Shown: in pieces, positions 1 through 14,400 of the stretch
Numbering within the stretch: position 1 is the stretch's first letter
How the letters are laid out: every line of letters begins with the position of its first letter
From: Anopheles merus
Lineage: Eukaryota > Arthropoda > Insecta > Diptera > Culicidae
Assembly: GCF_017562075.2 (NCBI RefSeq)
Contig: NC_054083.1
Coordinates: 35,672,755-35,736,754 of the forward strand
Reading direction: 5' to 3'
DNA: 64,000 nt
Made by a program: the position numbers and the translations under genes
Notes under the pieces: model-generated
The model's database searches: none
What the model was told of the DNA's origin: nothing
What the model saw: only the letters and a program-made list of their open reading frames with translations

Positions 1-2425
1 GTTTTATCTTTTCCACTAACTATCATTTCCTTCTTTGAACCACACAATCATCATTGGTGGGTGACTTTGCAATTTGTATGAAATAGTTCTAGTCTTCTTC
101 TTTGAATACAGTTTTACTTTTTTGTTCCACTTTCTGTTCGTTTTCTCTTTGAGTTTTATCACTTCTGCTTCCTACTTTCTCCCTTTTCCCCCCGGGCTCT
201 TTTATTACATTTTGTTGTCTTTCTCTTCTCTGACTAGATGTTTGCTTCTTTGAAAGTTTGACAACCGTACACTATACTCAAATTAGTTCACGCGTTGTGT
301 GTCGTTTGTTTACCATTTTCACCCCGAAAAAAAATCTAACCACAAAATCACAGAAACAATAGCGGCATTGAACATGTTTGCAGGATATTTATAAAATATG
401 CACCGAATGCTTCCGAGAGTTTGAGTTTGAGGAGTGTACAATTTTGATACGGTTTTTGCTTTGTAAGGTTTTGTTGTTTTGTTGTTTGGAAACAAACTCG
501 AGCTTTTCTTCTCTTCATCAACGCTTGTTCGTCTTCGTCCTCGGGCAGTGTGCAATAGCGCGTTGGTTAGTAAATATTTCAAAACGATTAAACTGCATTT
601 TTCCAACAAACAAGCGTAACAAGCCCACCCCAGCTCACGGCAACTGTTCACGTGTTGCAATTTTTTTTTTCTAAATCCTTCCTAGTTGTCTACGAATGAT
701 GCGACACACATCTCGCGTCCACCGTGTCCCGCAATATCGATCGAGCGAGACAGAGAGAGGAAAAGAGTATACATATTTAAAATATATATTTATAAGTATG
801 CACACAAACGGCTAAAAAACGTGATAAAAAAGGCAAAAAAACATCCAAAACTGCGTGCAAAATTCATCAAATAGTTATTGAAACTAATAACAAACAAACA
901 AAAAATCGTTCTTAAAAAAGAGCTTTGTGTAACACAGTTTCAGTGCGAGTTGCGAGTGTACTAAGGTTGTGAAGTGCCTTTCGTGAGAGGGTTCGTCGCT
1001 TCGTTGCCCAAAGCTCGTTGTGCAAGTATAAGCCTACTTTGGGCAACGGTAGCCAACCAGTGGTTAGTTGTTGGTGGTCGTCCCATTTTCGATCGGGAGC
1101 TTGCTGCGTCCTCTCAAAACGCAGCGCATTTTGCCATAACAATATAAACAGGTAAATAGTGTTTACTACTATACTCTATCGACAAAACCACGTTGCAGTC
1201 TATGTTGAGTGAAACAGTTGCGAGAGAAAAAAAAGAACGGTAACAACAACGAAAAGAGTAGTGTGTGTGTGTATATCAGAATATAAATAACGATAATAAC
1301 CCACCAGCGCCTGGCACTGGCATCGAGCGCAGGCATATCTAAATTACATCGCGGAAAAAGTAGTAGACGTATTAGACATAGTAATAGTAGTAGTAATAGG
1401 CAATAGTCGTAATAGTACTGCTTTTTTCCCTAAATTCGTGCGAGGTTTTCTGTCAAAATGTGCTCCGTTTGCTAGTAGTAACAATAGGAAGGTGCAGCTT
1501 TTCTACAGCCTTTTTTTTCTAATTGGTTTCCCATTGGTTAGTTTTGTTTTGCATTTATATTTAAAAAAAGCACACACCCACATGATAGCGTGTTTTTGCA
1601 GAAGCGTGCTGCACCTATGTGTGTACGGGCAGGACGACACGTTCGTTGTCCGTCCGTCCGTCCGTCCGTCTCAGTCTAATGCTAAGCGCGATAGATTGGA
1701 GAGCAAAGTTTTCTGCTTTTTTTAGCTTTGTTAATTTTTGTTGCTTTTTTGTTAGTTTTTTTTTTTATAAAAAAACATTTCATCGCCATCATTCTTTGAA
1801 AGTTTTGTTTGATCTTCATCTTGTGTGATGTTTACTCATACTTTTAAGTATTTTGCTTGACTTTTGTTTCATCTTTTTGCGTTTGACTTTTGCTTCTCTA
1901 CGTTTTCTTGTTTAGTTTTGTTTCCTTTCCTCTCAAAATCTGTTTCTGTACTATATACAAAGTATTAAAATATTTCTCACCTTCTTCTCACATGATTTTG
2001 GATGGTTTTGAAATCATCTCGTTTGACAACTCGTTTTCATCTCTTAACTAACGTCATAAGGTTACTTGCCCGGCCCTCCACAACGATTGCACGGTTGCTG
2101 TCAATTGTTGCTACCTTTTGTTTGTGCGTCACCCAACCAGTACACCCTTTAACAAATGAAATACACGTTTAAAAAAAACGCAGTGAACCGTCTCTTTCCT
2201 ACACTGCGGGAAGGCTAAGGAGGAGTGAGTTGCTTTCCACGATGCCATTATCGTTCGTTGCGTTAAGCTGTATGCAAGATAGAAGACATAACACAACAGT
2301 TGTAGTAAGCAGTTCTAATGATTGAATGATAACGGTAAGAACGATACGGTTAAGACGTGTGGGGAAAGAAGGAGGAGGAGGTACAGGGTAGTTTGGCCAA
2401 CTACGCAAACCGCATCCGTTACCGC
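1..2425. other. 3' flank / probable 3' UTR of the thioredoxin-repeat gene
   Basis: No convincing coding sequence is seen on either strand; the open frames are short and of skewed composition. The stretch lies directly downstream of the minus-strand stop at 2426 and may hold a long 3' UTR. The clearest minus-strand AATAAA here reads at 201-206 (TTTATT on the plus strand), which would imply a UTR of about 2.2 kb; this is only an inference. A short CCGT tetranucleotide run lies at about 1647-1670. Confidence 0.35.
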
Positions 2426-5400
2426 TTACCACCAGCCGAGCTTACCGAACAGTCCATCATCGTCATCGTCACCGTCGTCGTCCTTGGCGTCCTTTTTACC
2501 TTTGCCCGCCTTCGACTTGCTGCTGCTGCCGCCCTTGCCGGCCTTCTTCAGATCGAGCTGCTGGCGTTCCTGGGCCGCCTTCTTTTCCTTCGCGGCGGCC
2601 GCCGTTGCGTCCGCTACGTCCGACAGCTTCTTCTGCCGGAAGGCGAACTGGCTCTCCGCCTCGTCACTGTCCCGGCGGCTGATCTTCTGCGCTGCCATCT
2701 GCGTTACGCGGGTGTTCTTCTCGACCTTCGCCGGGCAACACCGGAACGAGTCGTCCTCCTTGGCGGTGGATTTTTTGTCCCGCTTTGTTACACGACCGGC
2801 GTGTCCCAGTCCAACGTAGAAACATTCGTCATCTGTGTGTTATACAAAAAACATTTTGTCAGATTTAGTGAATCCTAATTCAGCGGTTTGCGATTTTGTT
2901 TTAAAAGGGGCAGTTTTTGTTGTTGTTTGTTTTTTTTTGTTTGGTTCGAATCAAACTTGATCGTTGATCGTGGGGTTGGGTTTGTATTGCGATCTTAGCG
3001 GTTACGATTTTGCAGTGACTTAAAACTGATTAGGTACACAAAAAAGGGCGCAAAAAAGGGAAGGCATCAAACAGGGATTACATTCAGACGCACATTCGCA
3101 GCGGGGGTTTGAACATTTCTCGGAAGTTATCCTTATTGGGCCGGGGCTTGTGCTTTAAATGCATTCAATTTGATTCGAATGAGTGGGTTTTTCCCCCGGG
3201 GGAAGGGTTTTTTTTTGCTTCTCAGACACGCCATTGCGGATTGTTTATTGCTTAGCTTGATCGCATTAATGTCTTCCTGATGATGATTGAAAATCCTACT
3301 GCAAGTGGAACTTAGCCACTAATGTCAAGAAGCGCATGCAATTAGATGCGTTACCATTAATAATGACCTTGATTCGATTGAACAACAACAAAAGTATATA
3401 ATTTTGTGAATTTAAAACACTATGGAACGAAAGTGTTCATAGAGAAACGAATTATTTTCCAAGATGTGAATCACTGACACCAAGTGTGAAACTATTTTGC
3501 CTATTATTCTTTTAAATCTGCTTGAAAAATACTGCTCGAATGTTTTGATGTTCGAAAATTGTCTACTCAGAAGCAGTAATACCGTTTTTCTTTGAACTAT
3601 AACGAGCTTCTCTCGTCTTGGCGTTTCAATTCGTAGACAAAAAAACAGGAAATTGTTATTAACAAAAACAATATTCTAAACATAATTCTTCCATCGTAAG
3701 GCGCATTCGACTAACATTAGATAGAGGGGTGTCATCTTGTTTTTTGCTTTACTACCGATCTGTTTCCTGAAGTCTAGATGCCACTCTCCCCCCGGGGAAA
3801 ACAGCTAATTTGGGTATGAATTAACTGACAAAATGTTTTTTGTAAACAAAACCAAATCACTACAAAACAAACATTTCTACATTGTTCCTCGCTGGGAGTT
3901 GACGCGCCAGTGTGTATTCTGCGAGTTTGGTTTTGCTCCGCTTAGTGTGTTTATAGCATTTGAGTGATCGCCATTCTAGGAGCCAACATTCCGCTGCTGG
4001 TGCTCGCCGCCGTTCATTCGTTGTTTGCGTAGATATTGGCTTATTTTGATAAACACTAGAACGTGTTTTTGTTAGACTATTATAAATAGTTTTACTTTTA
4101 TGTTACAAGGAGCAACATTTAAATAATATACTAAGAGTAGAGCAAGAATACTAAGAGCTTGCAAGTCCACCTAGGATATGGCCACGTGCTTTTTGCTGTA
4201 CACTTGATTGCTGTCGACAAGCAGGCAAGATTATTTTGCGATGAGCTGCGAAGGTGACACGAACTGTTTGTGGTGTATAGGAGAAACATCGTTCCAGCTT
4301 GTCTGTTGACGGTCGTTTTTTTTGTTCTCTCCAGTGATACATTACTCCCGGATCAGGGTCCCGGATCGCATACGACGTAACCGCAACGACAACATCATCC
4401 CAAAATAATCTCCTCTGCTAAGCTCGTCAAGCCCGTGTGCCGGTCATAGCAGTGGCCAATCCTAAAAGTACAGTGAATTTTGATTAGTGATTTACGATCG
4501 AGTTTTGCAATGAAGTTTGAAGTGTTACTGTTAACTTGAACTTTGTACAATTATTTCAATACTACCGATAAGCTTAATTATTTAGAGCTCTTACAGTCGT
4601 TCACGGTTCATCCTTTTATGTGCCTTTAAATCCTTCAACACTGTTTGGGATTTGTTTTCTTTTCTTTTGTTTCGTTGACGAGTAGTATTCAAAGTATTGA
4701 GATTGCTACAAGGAAACCAAGTACTCATTATGGCAGTTAACGAGAGGATACGAATGGAATGTTCAGATGAGCAGCCGGAATGGAGAAATAAATTACATCC
4801 CTGGTGAAGCAAAAAACCTTTCGACGTATAAACATTGTGTCAGCTAAATCATACGACCTAACAATTGCTGTCTCCGGGAGACTTTGGGCACAACAACAAA
4901 ACATGTTCTTTAAAAGCGAGAATTCCGCTGTGAGCCCCCGACCCAATACATCTCTAGGTAGTGGACTTCCGAAGGTGATCAAAATAGGGAATAGTAGGAA
5001 GCGATAGGATGACAGAACAGTAACCTCCTTTTACTGGATTGGATTGGATTGGAAATAAAACAAAAAACATTACACTCACAAACAAACAAACAAACACACA
5101 CTCATACAAATATACATTCCATTGGGCATTGTGAACGATCGAGTGGACTGCGCAAGATCCGTTAACGAATCGTTCTTGGTTTAGGTTGTACAATCTTAGC
5201 AGTGAGTTACAGGCATTACAAAACTGCAGAAAGTAGGAACGAACGCTTGAGTTGATAAATGATTGTGGTACGTAAATTTTTGAGTTGCCCTTTCGTGGTT
5301 GAGTTGTACACTTTAGATCTGTCTGACCTCGTTGTAGTGGACAGTGGAGTGGAAATAGAGGGATAGCGTGATGAAGGGTTGAAGCCTGACGCCATTATTC

Positions 5401-8400
5401 CATTTTCTTTTTACAAGATGATACACTCACACGTTCCTATCAACTACTTCCGACGGGCGGACGGACACCAGATGAGCGCCACGTGCAGCCACGTGTAGTA
5501 AGGGAGCAGTAGTATCGTACGGATGTTAATTGGTGCAATATATTGACTTGCGGTTATGTGCAGATAGTGACGCTCGATCAGCAGCTGACGAGTGACGAGA
5601 CTATGCGACGAAGACGATTGAAGCAGAGGATCTTCTCCGACAAGAGCAAACTCGCTTCCCTCCTGCGAGATCTGTGTTAGCGTTAGCTACGTATGTACAG
5701 TGACCGGAAACAAACAACACGACACTAGATAGATACATGGTTTTTTGCACTAGGCTGTTACATAGGAAGAACACAGATAGATATAGAAAGATTTGCGAAA
5801 ACCGAAACATTAGCTAGCCGGCGCTGAACCGGAATTGCGTGCGTACATCTACACAGTAAACACGATACACGACAGTTAAACTACCATTCGGAAACAATGG
5901 GTGAGAGAGTTAGAGAGCTAGCGACTACATAACCGGCTCCTCCATAAGCAACTCCTGGAGCGAGCGAAAGACAGAGAGAGAGAGAGAGAAAGAGAGGTGA
6001 ACGAGAGAGAAACAAACTACCTTCGTCATCATCGACATCACGGGTAGTCTTTTTCGCAACGTTGGATCCCTTGGAGGGTGACTGGGCAGCCTTGCCGGTG
6101 CCGCTCTTGCCGGACTTGCTAGCCGGCGGCGCCGGGGCCGGAGCGGACTTGGTCGTCTTGCTCTTGCCGGAGTCCTTGCCAGAGGTGGCTGCACCTGCAC
6201 CGGGTGCCTTCGGCTGCTCTACCGCATCCAGCCTCGGAATGGGCTTCAGCTTCTTGCCACCGGAGCGCTTCTTATCGATACGATCCTCGCGATCGAGATC
6301 TTCCACACCGTCGGTGTAGCGTTTGCGAAGTTTCGGCTTCGGTAGCTTATTGTCTGGAAGAAATGAGCGGTGTTGAGGAATGGCAAGGCGGGAGGTGGGA
6401 TGTTTAAGAAAAGGGAAAAAGGAGGATTTAATGAAAAAAATGCTTGTATAAAGGTTACGGGATGGTAGCAAGTCCTTATCCTTATACTAGCTCTAACATC
6501 AAAGGTAGTAGACAACGGAGCGCGACGACGACCACAACGGCGACGACAACGAAGACGACGGCAACCATCGAGTGAGTGGCACAGTGATGTGTGATACAAC
6601 GGTGAAGACAGGACGCAACAGACTGTGCAGACTACATCGACACGAACATCACGATTTTTAGTATATACACCAATAGGGGTCCCCCTGTAGGTACCTGATA
6701 CGGTAGTAATCCAATTCACGCACAAGCGTTCGTTCGGTGTGCGCGTACGGACAAGGGAGCAGGGTTGGGTTAGGGAAGGGCATGGGGATAGGCTCTTGTT
6801 GCAAACATACGAATAGATATCTGACTACGTGTTTGGAAGGTATGTGACTGTGAGCAATGACACGTCATCAAAACGCGTCACATGCCGGAAAAAGGAAACT
6901 CACAGAGCCCACCCGTCATGCGACAGAAGAGTGCGAACTGCGAAGGCTGCTTCGGCACACTACACATCGCTAACAGGGAGTTGTTTGCTAATTGGCAAAG
7001 TTTGGCGCTACGCTATAGGTGGTGGCAAATTATTAATTACCCAAAACAGTCACTGATCTAGTTCAATCAGGCAATTGCTAGTGAGAGGAGCAAACGGATA
7101 AAGAAAGAATGGAAGAACATCTAAGGTGCCACCTAGCGTCGTTAGAAAACAAAACATCCAGACTACGGGAGCGGAGCACTACGCTGCAGAACACCGAAAA
7201 CACTGTGCACGATACGAAACGAAAGTGGTGACAGCCCATCAAAAACGAGTAAAGAGTTCAACTCATGCTGTTGCTGCTGCTGCTGCTGTAGCTGATGCGT
7301 CTGCTGCCGTGTTACCTAGCCCGTTGAACAACGAACGACCTGTGGTTGTGCCTGGCGTTGGCGCCGATGGACGCAGAATGGAACGTTCCGGAACGCCGGC
7401 CCGGGCACGCGCCTCCGCCAGCAGCAGTGCCTGGCGGGCTTCCTCCTCCGGATCGGAAAACACGACCGGTACGCGCTCCCTGACCATGCCGTACTTCTGC
7501 TTGATATCGTACTTTCCTGCGCGGATTGGACAGACAGGGCGATCAGAGATACAGATGAACGGGGGCGGGGGTATGAGTCTGAAGTATGGAATGTCTAATG
7601 GTTGCAGCATTGAGGTTGGGAAAGCGGCAAACTCGGGAAAACTAAACGTATTTTTGGAATGGCTTTCAAGCCTTTCAACATTCAGCCGTTCAATGTTGAG
7701 AGCTGGGCATGGAATGGTATGGAACAAGTGGAAGCAAGAACACCAATCATCGTTTGGTTTTAAAGAAGCGAGGACCCAATTGGTGCAATGAGTATTCGTT
7801 TTTGGAAGATGGTGAAATTAAGTGGCGACGTTTCTTAGCTTTCAAAGGAGAACTAGCATGGCCATGGAATGCTATCTGGTAGCTGAGATGGTAGAGGAAT
7901 GGTTTTCTGTACGGGAATAGTACATACGATCGATGCAGCTCGTGGAACAAAAACGAAACAAAAAAAAGAATAACGAGATAACAGAATAACAGAACAAAAA
8001 ACTCGATCAAAAACGATAGCACAAAGACGATGGAACGAAATCGAAAAATGGCAAGAGGGATCGAAAAAAATCTGTGGATAGAGCACGAACTACCGAAGGT
8101 TCATTTCCCCTGTCGGTCGGACTTAGCATTGAAGGTAGCTTATACAACTAAGGACACAATTCCGTTCTTACTTTTGTGATCAATTAGCCACTGCAAGATG
8201 CGTTTTTCGTTCTTGAGATTACCTGTGAAGAGAGGAGAAGAAAATGTGAAAAGAGAAGAAGAAGGAGGAGGAAAGATGTGGAACAGGTAATTTGGAGAGT
8301 GTTTGGAGAAGATTGGTACATTACTCGTATGGATATTTCACATTAACCATACGTGATCTTCGACTGTGAGGGGAATTGATTCATACCATCATACATAATC

Positions 8401-11400
8401 GGGACGCCGGTTTCGTAATATACCAGGGCCGGGAACGAGAAGATTCCGATCTCGTGGGCCAGCTTCTCATCGTTAGCCTTCACAAACTGGATGTGGTGCT
8501 TGTCCGTGTCGTCATCGATGGTTTCCAGCTTCTCAAGAATTTTGGGGCAGGTTTCGCAGTCGTCATCGTCTGTTCGAAGTTCAAAGCAAAACCGAAGGCT
8601 ATAATCACATGCACAGTCTAAGATCCTAACAATGAGCACTTACAGAACAGTACAGCCAGATGTTCAACCTCGTTTACCAACACTTGCAGCGTTTTGCGGT
8701 CAACCGATTCGATGATCTCGGGCTTGGTGTTGTACTGCTCCAGCACCCATTCAAGGATCTCCTCCTCCTTCATCATGTCGCCGGTGTAGATCGTGCGGAA
8801 CTTGTTGCGATAGAACACCAGGGCGGGCAGCGTTTCGAGATCGTACTCCTTGTCGATGTCTTCGTCGGACGTCTTGACGAAATCGATGTCCTTCTCCTCG
8901 CACTCGTCGTCGATGTTTTCCAGCTCGGCAATGATCTTCTGGGCCTTCTTGTCATCGTCATGATCTGTGAAGGAGTTGATGTCATTAGAAGATACCGGAT
9001 AATGTTTAATTATCGCAGCTTTGCCGCGTGATCTTACAGAAGAACACAACAATGTGCTCGTTTTCGGACAGGATCTTCTCCAGCATCTTGATGTTCACTT
9101 CCTCAATCTTGCCGGGAATTTCGAGCGTTTCCTCATCGGTCAGCCAGGCCAGAACCTCATCCTCGTCGTTCAGATCGCCCGAGTAGATCAGCGGATCCTT
9201 GTTGCGGAAGAACACCAGCGATGGCAGGTTCTTGATGTTGTACTTCTTGGCAGTGACTGAAAACAGAAAAAGAAATCATCAACATAATGCTCCACAGGTT
9301 CAGATGCTCACACTCGAAAGTCTTCCATACCCATATCTTCGGTGGTAACAAAGATGATGCCGGCCTCATCCAGCTCATCGTCGATGTTTTCGAGATCGTC
9401 CAGAATCTTGTCGCACTTTTCACCCTCCTCGCAAGCGCCGCTAAAGTACACGCACACGTACTCGTGATCGTCGATTAGATCCTGCAGAATCTCGTCCGTC
9501 ACCTCCTCGATGGTGGCCGAGTACTTCTGCAGCTTGAGCCATTCGAGCACTTCCTCCTCGTTCATCAGATCACCCTCGTAGATGGCCGGGATTTCGTTCT
9601 CGAAGTACACCAGGGCGGGCAGATGGTCGAGACCGTACTCGCGCGCTTCCTCGGCGTTATCGAGACGGGCAATGACAATCTCTTCCTTTTCCAGCTCATC
9701 GTCAATGTTTTCCAGCTCGTTCAGCACGCGGATGTCCTGCTTGTCGTCTTTGTCGTCTGAGTGAGAGGGAAGAAGAGATTGTATTTTCGTCTTCCTGTGC
9801 TGGGCGAAATTGTTTGATGCTGCAAACTACTTACAGAAGATGATAGCAACGTGATCGTACATCTGCATCAGCTTGTCCTTCATCTCGTCGGTGATTTCAG
9901 GAATTTCGGAGTGACGCTTCTGATGCACCAGCCAGCCGAGCAGCTCTTCCTCCTTCAGCAGATCACCTTCGTAGATGTGCGGAATGCCGCGCTCAAACAG
10001 AATCTAAAGAATAGACACAATCGGTATAAGCATGATCGATCAAGACTCATCGTTATCTTCCTTGGACTTACCATAGTAGGCAGTTCCTCAATGCCCCACT
10101 CCTTGGCCTCATTGTCGTCATCGATCTTGACGAAGGCAATATCATTCTGATCGCACTCGTCATCAATGTTCTCCAGCTCAGCCAACACCTTCTGGGACGT
10201 CTTCGAGTCCTTGTCGTAGAACAGCACAGCAACATGCTGCATCTTCTCCACGATCATGTCCAGCATTTCATCCGTAACGTCCTCAATTTCGTCGCTGCTC
10301 GTCTGACGCTCCAGCCAATCCAGCACGTCCTCTTCCTGCTCGAGGCTACCCTCGTACACGGTCGGGATGCCCTGCTCGAAGTAGACTAGCTTCGGGAACT
10401 TGGTGACACCGTAGTCCTTCGCCTCCTCGACGTCATCCATCTTGACAAAGTTAATGCCGAGTTGATCGCACTCATCGTCGATGTTTTCGAGCTCGTTCAA
10501 CACCTTTTCCGATTTCTTGTCATTGTTGTCATCTAACAAGAAAATAACGCACAGGTCGAAAAATTAGTACCTCAAGCCAAAGAGTCACTTTTGAAGTGTA
10601 CGTACAGAACAGAACGGCGATCGATTTGCCTTCCTTGATCAGCTTGTCCAGCATCTCGTCGGTAACATCCTCGATCTCGTCCTTCTCCAGCTGCGAGAGC
10701 AACCATTCCAGGATCTCCTCCTCGTCGGTAAGATCGTCATCGTAGACGTTGGGAATCTGCTTCTCAAAGTATACGATCGCTGGGACCTGCGGGCAAAAAA
10801 AAAAACAAAAACAAAAAGGTGTTATGAAAACCACGGAATAGATTATGGAAATTGCTGTTACAATAAAATGCTCTCGATGGTATCAAAAAACCTATCAGCA
10901 AGGTGGCTGTCCACCGAACGATCGCACCATAACCGTGGGCGGGTGGCACTAAAAATATCTTCGCGCCGGCTGACGATACCCCCGTATCAGCTCCGGCTGG
11001 TTTGGTTTCGTTCGGTTTCAAGTGTGTTCTAATTTTAAACGCCATCAAGAACTCGCAGGCCATTACCAGGACGCGGACGCAACCGTACACACACACACAC
11101 GCACACACATCTAATATGGATGGTCTGCGTCATTGTGACGACGGCGACGACGTGAAGGTTGTACGTCTACCGCTAGCTTACCTCATCGATGCCGTATTCC
11201 TTCGAGACCTTCGGGTCGTCGATCCGGACAAACTGGATACCGTGCTTGGCGCAGTCATCGTCGATGTTTTCCAACTCTGCCAGCACCGCTTCCGAATCTT
11301 CATCTTCATCGTCGACTGCGGTGGAATAGATGATTAATTGCTTAATAACGTGGAACTGTCCTTTACGGAAGGGATTAGGATGGGTTGAATACTTACAGAA

Positions 11401-14400
11401 CAGCACGACCAGATTGTCGATGTTCTGGATCAGAGTCTTGAGCGTCTTGGCGTTGACCTCCTCGATGACATCATCATCGTCACCGGTGGCCTTGTTCTCG
11501 ACCAGCCATTCCAGCACGTCCTCCTCACGCTGCAGCTCGTCTGTAAGCGAACAGACAGAATTGTTGACATTGATCATCAGCGGTTAGGCGAACACCGCGT
11601 AACACTTACGCTCGTACACGATCGGAGTCTGGTGGCGATAGTAGACCAGCTTTGGCAGTGGGCCTAGGTTGTACTCCTCGGCCAGATCTTCGTCGTGAAT
11701 CTTCACGAATCCAATGTCCAGCTGGTCCGCCTCGTCGTCGATGTTTTCCAGCTCCTGCAGCGCCTTGATGCACTTCTTGCATTCCGGCTTGTCTGGTGAG
11801 GGTGAGGATGCAAAATTTGGGATTAGTTTCAGGTTTTTTTTTCTTGGTATGAATGCTTGGAAGAGGCTGTTCTTTGGAAGGTATAGAAGGGACGGCAAAT
11901 ATTGTTGCCACATTGGAAGAGGATTGACAGTTGGTAGAAAGATATGGATATGGATTACATAGGAATGTGGTACCGTAGTTTCACGTGTATAAGAACCATT
12001 CTTTAAAAAAATAGATTCATTCTTTAATTTGAGGATGGCGCTTAAATTAAGGTAAGGAGGCGGTTCTTATATACAAGAAAAGTTCGATACTTCCAGCATG
12101 CAATGTAGGCAATGTGAACATTTTTGCCCCAACAAACACTCAAGTGAGCGGAAAACAAGCTGCTTATTCCTTTGGTGCGATCGAGCGTGGGTTTGTGTTT
12201 CATCGTACCGAAGCAAAAGCAAATCAAACAACAGAACAACAAATACACTAAACACAACAACAACACAATAGTGATTAACCCACCCAAACACCGAAGCAGG
12301 ACTTTCGAGAGCACACAAATAGCATACGAACAAATAAACAAACCACTGGCTGCTGGGGGACAAACAGGACCGGCATAAAAGAAAATCAGACGAGACGAGA
12401 GGCACCACCTACAGCAACCTGCTGAAGCACGGCTCGTTGGCATGGATGGGATACCAGACCCACTTCACGCCACACTGTAATCTATGTACGGGCGGCCACT
12501 AGATGGCGCTTCGGGCCCGTTACGATCGTTACGGAAGATTAAAAATAATTCCGACCGCTCCATGTGTGTGATGTAATTTCAAACGAGGTGCGCTCAAGTT
12601 ATCCCACGCGCGCCTAGTATGCGGGGGTAAGTGTGGTAGGACAGTGCCACCCCTAGGTTGGGAGTTGCTATTCTCGCTTCATTTTTACAACCCTAGAGCA
12701 TGGAGTGTAGGTAGTCGGAGGAGTAGTTCAGCTCCCGAATGGACGTGTGTTTATTCAACGTAACCTACACCTACTCTCACCATGGTAGGTTTGCCCGTTA
12801 CGCTCAAGATCACTGCGAAGCGGAGACTTTACCGACAACCTCATCGTGTGTTGAGGGGTGTGAGGAAAGTATAGGCACACACAGCCATTTGATTGCCGTT
12901 CCACCGCCTACGGGCAAAGTGCATGTTTTCATTAATATCATCGTTAACTGCTAACTGATGCGAACCGAAAGCCAAACGGTGCTTTGATACTGGTGCGCCT
13001 GTCTTATACCCTAACAACCTCAGAGCGCGTTAATCTTTTTGGATTTCTTTTGCGTTAAGATCATGCAAAAATCTGAAGTTGATGGAAATAGGATCAATGC
13101 TCATAAGCGAAACAACAAATCCACCTCAAAGTCGATTGATCTTAGATGAATAATTCAAAGCATTTGCAAATGAAGCTTCTTGTTTTGTGAGTTTTTTTTT
13201 TAATTTGCTTACAAAATTCCCCCACAATTTACAGAGATACAGAATTCCTTACCAAACACATAAATCGTTCAAAACTGGCAAGTTCATACTGGTCCGGCTA
13301 GTTGACTGAACGGCACCAACGGCAAAAAGGGGATGATAAAAATAGGCGATGAGCATAGGAGGGCAAACAAAACACGCCCCGTGTAACAAACTATAGCCAT
13401 TTTGCCCTTGAGTAAGTGTTGAGTGATGCTTTTGCAAGCTAATGAAACTAATTCTCCTCATTGTGAGTCATCGGAGAACAGTTTTATGGGGCCAAGGAGG
13501 GTTATATTTTTTTGAGAAGGTGTGAATAACATATTGCCTAGGATCAAAGGAATCATACTTTATCTATGTTTGTTTCTGATTCTACTGAAGACAAAATCGC
13601 TCTTCAACAACCAAGACAGTAGAACAAATCGTTAAAGAAGGCGCTGCGAGAAGTGCATCGGTTGCCCCTTGGTCAAGTGATGCGTTTGTCTTCTCGGTCA
13701 AACCACCCTCTTGGGGTAGCTAATAATAATAATCATACACACACTCGCTCTCTCTTAGCTCGGTGCAGTACGAGCGATGGACTAATTTTAAAATCCCGAA
13801 AATCCCATCACATACTGCGGTCCTGCGGTGGTGTTGGGGAAGCTGGAGAAGCTGGCCGATCCTCCTCTGCTCGCCCGCCCGAAGATGTCACGCATGTCTG
13901 CCCGTGCAGCGCGTGTCATCCCGAGGGCGTGCGATGTTTGTCACTTTCGGTTAACCGTGACTCACATTTCACTTGCCTGGGATAACCTTGAATGTTTTAA
14001 GAAGCGATCGTACGTGATCATCCGCTTAAATTAGGCTACTACCTGATGGAGGAATATGTTGTTTTTTGGAGGGCAACATGATAATTATAATGTTACTCTA
14101 ATGTAAATATAAACAAGCAGCTACATTTGTTGGAATGCACTTGAAATGCAGCAAACGGCAGGAAGCTGTAACGCTTGACGCCCAGTTGTTTGTTTATTTG
14201 TTTGCTTTTATTTATGCCCGTGGGTGGGTGGTGGCTCCCAATAGCTGCAGTGTTATTGGTGATTAAAAGTGACAGTTAAAACACCATGCATCAGCACATA
14301 AAGATGTCAAAACCATGTTAGTAGTTGAGTAATGATGATCTTCAGTTACGACAAGAGTAAATAAGTAAATGAAATTGGAATGTAAGGAATGTAAAATATA

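Noticed and set aside
2357..2878. 173-codon plus-strand open frame
   Set aside because: It is the antisense shadow of the last exon of the thioredoxin-repeat gene, whose frame and splice junction are well supported.
2932..2960. GGTTCGAATC, a tRNA T-loop-like box
   Set aside because: No cloverleaf arms or matching A-box could be found at proper spacing on either strand.
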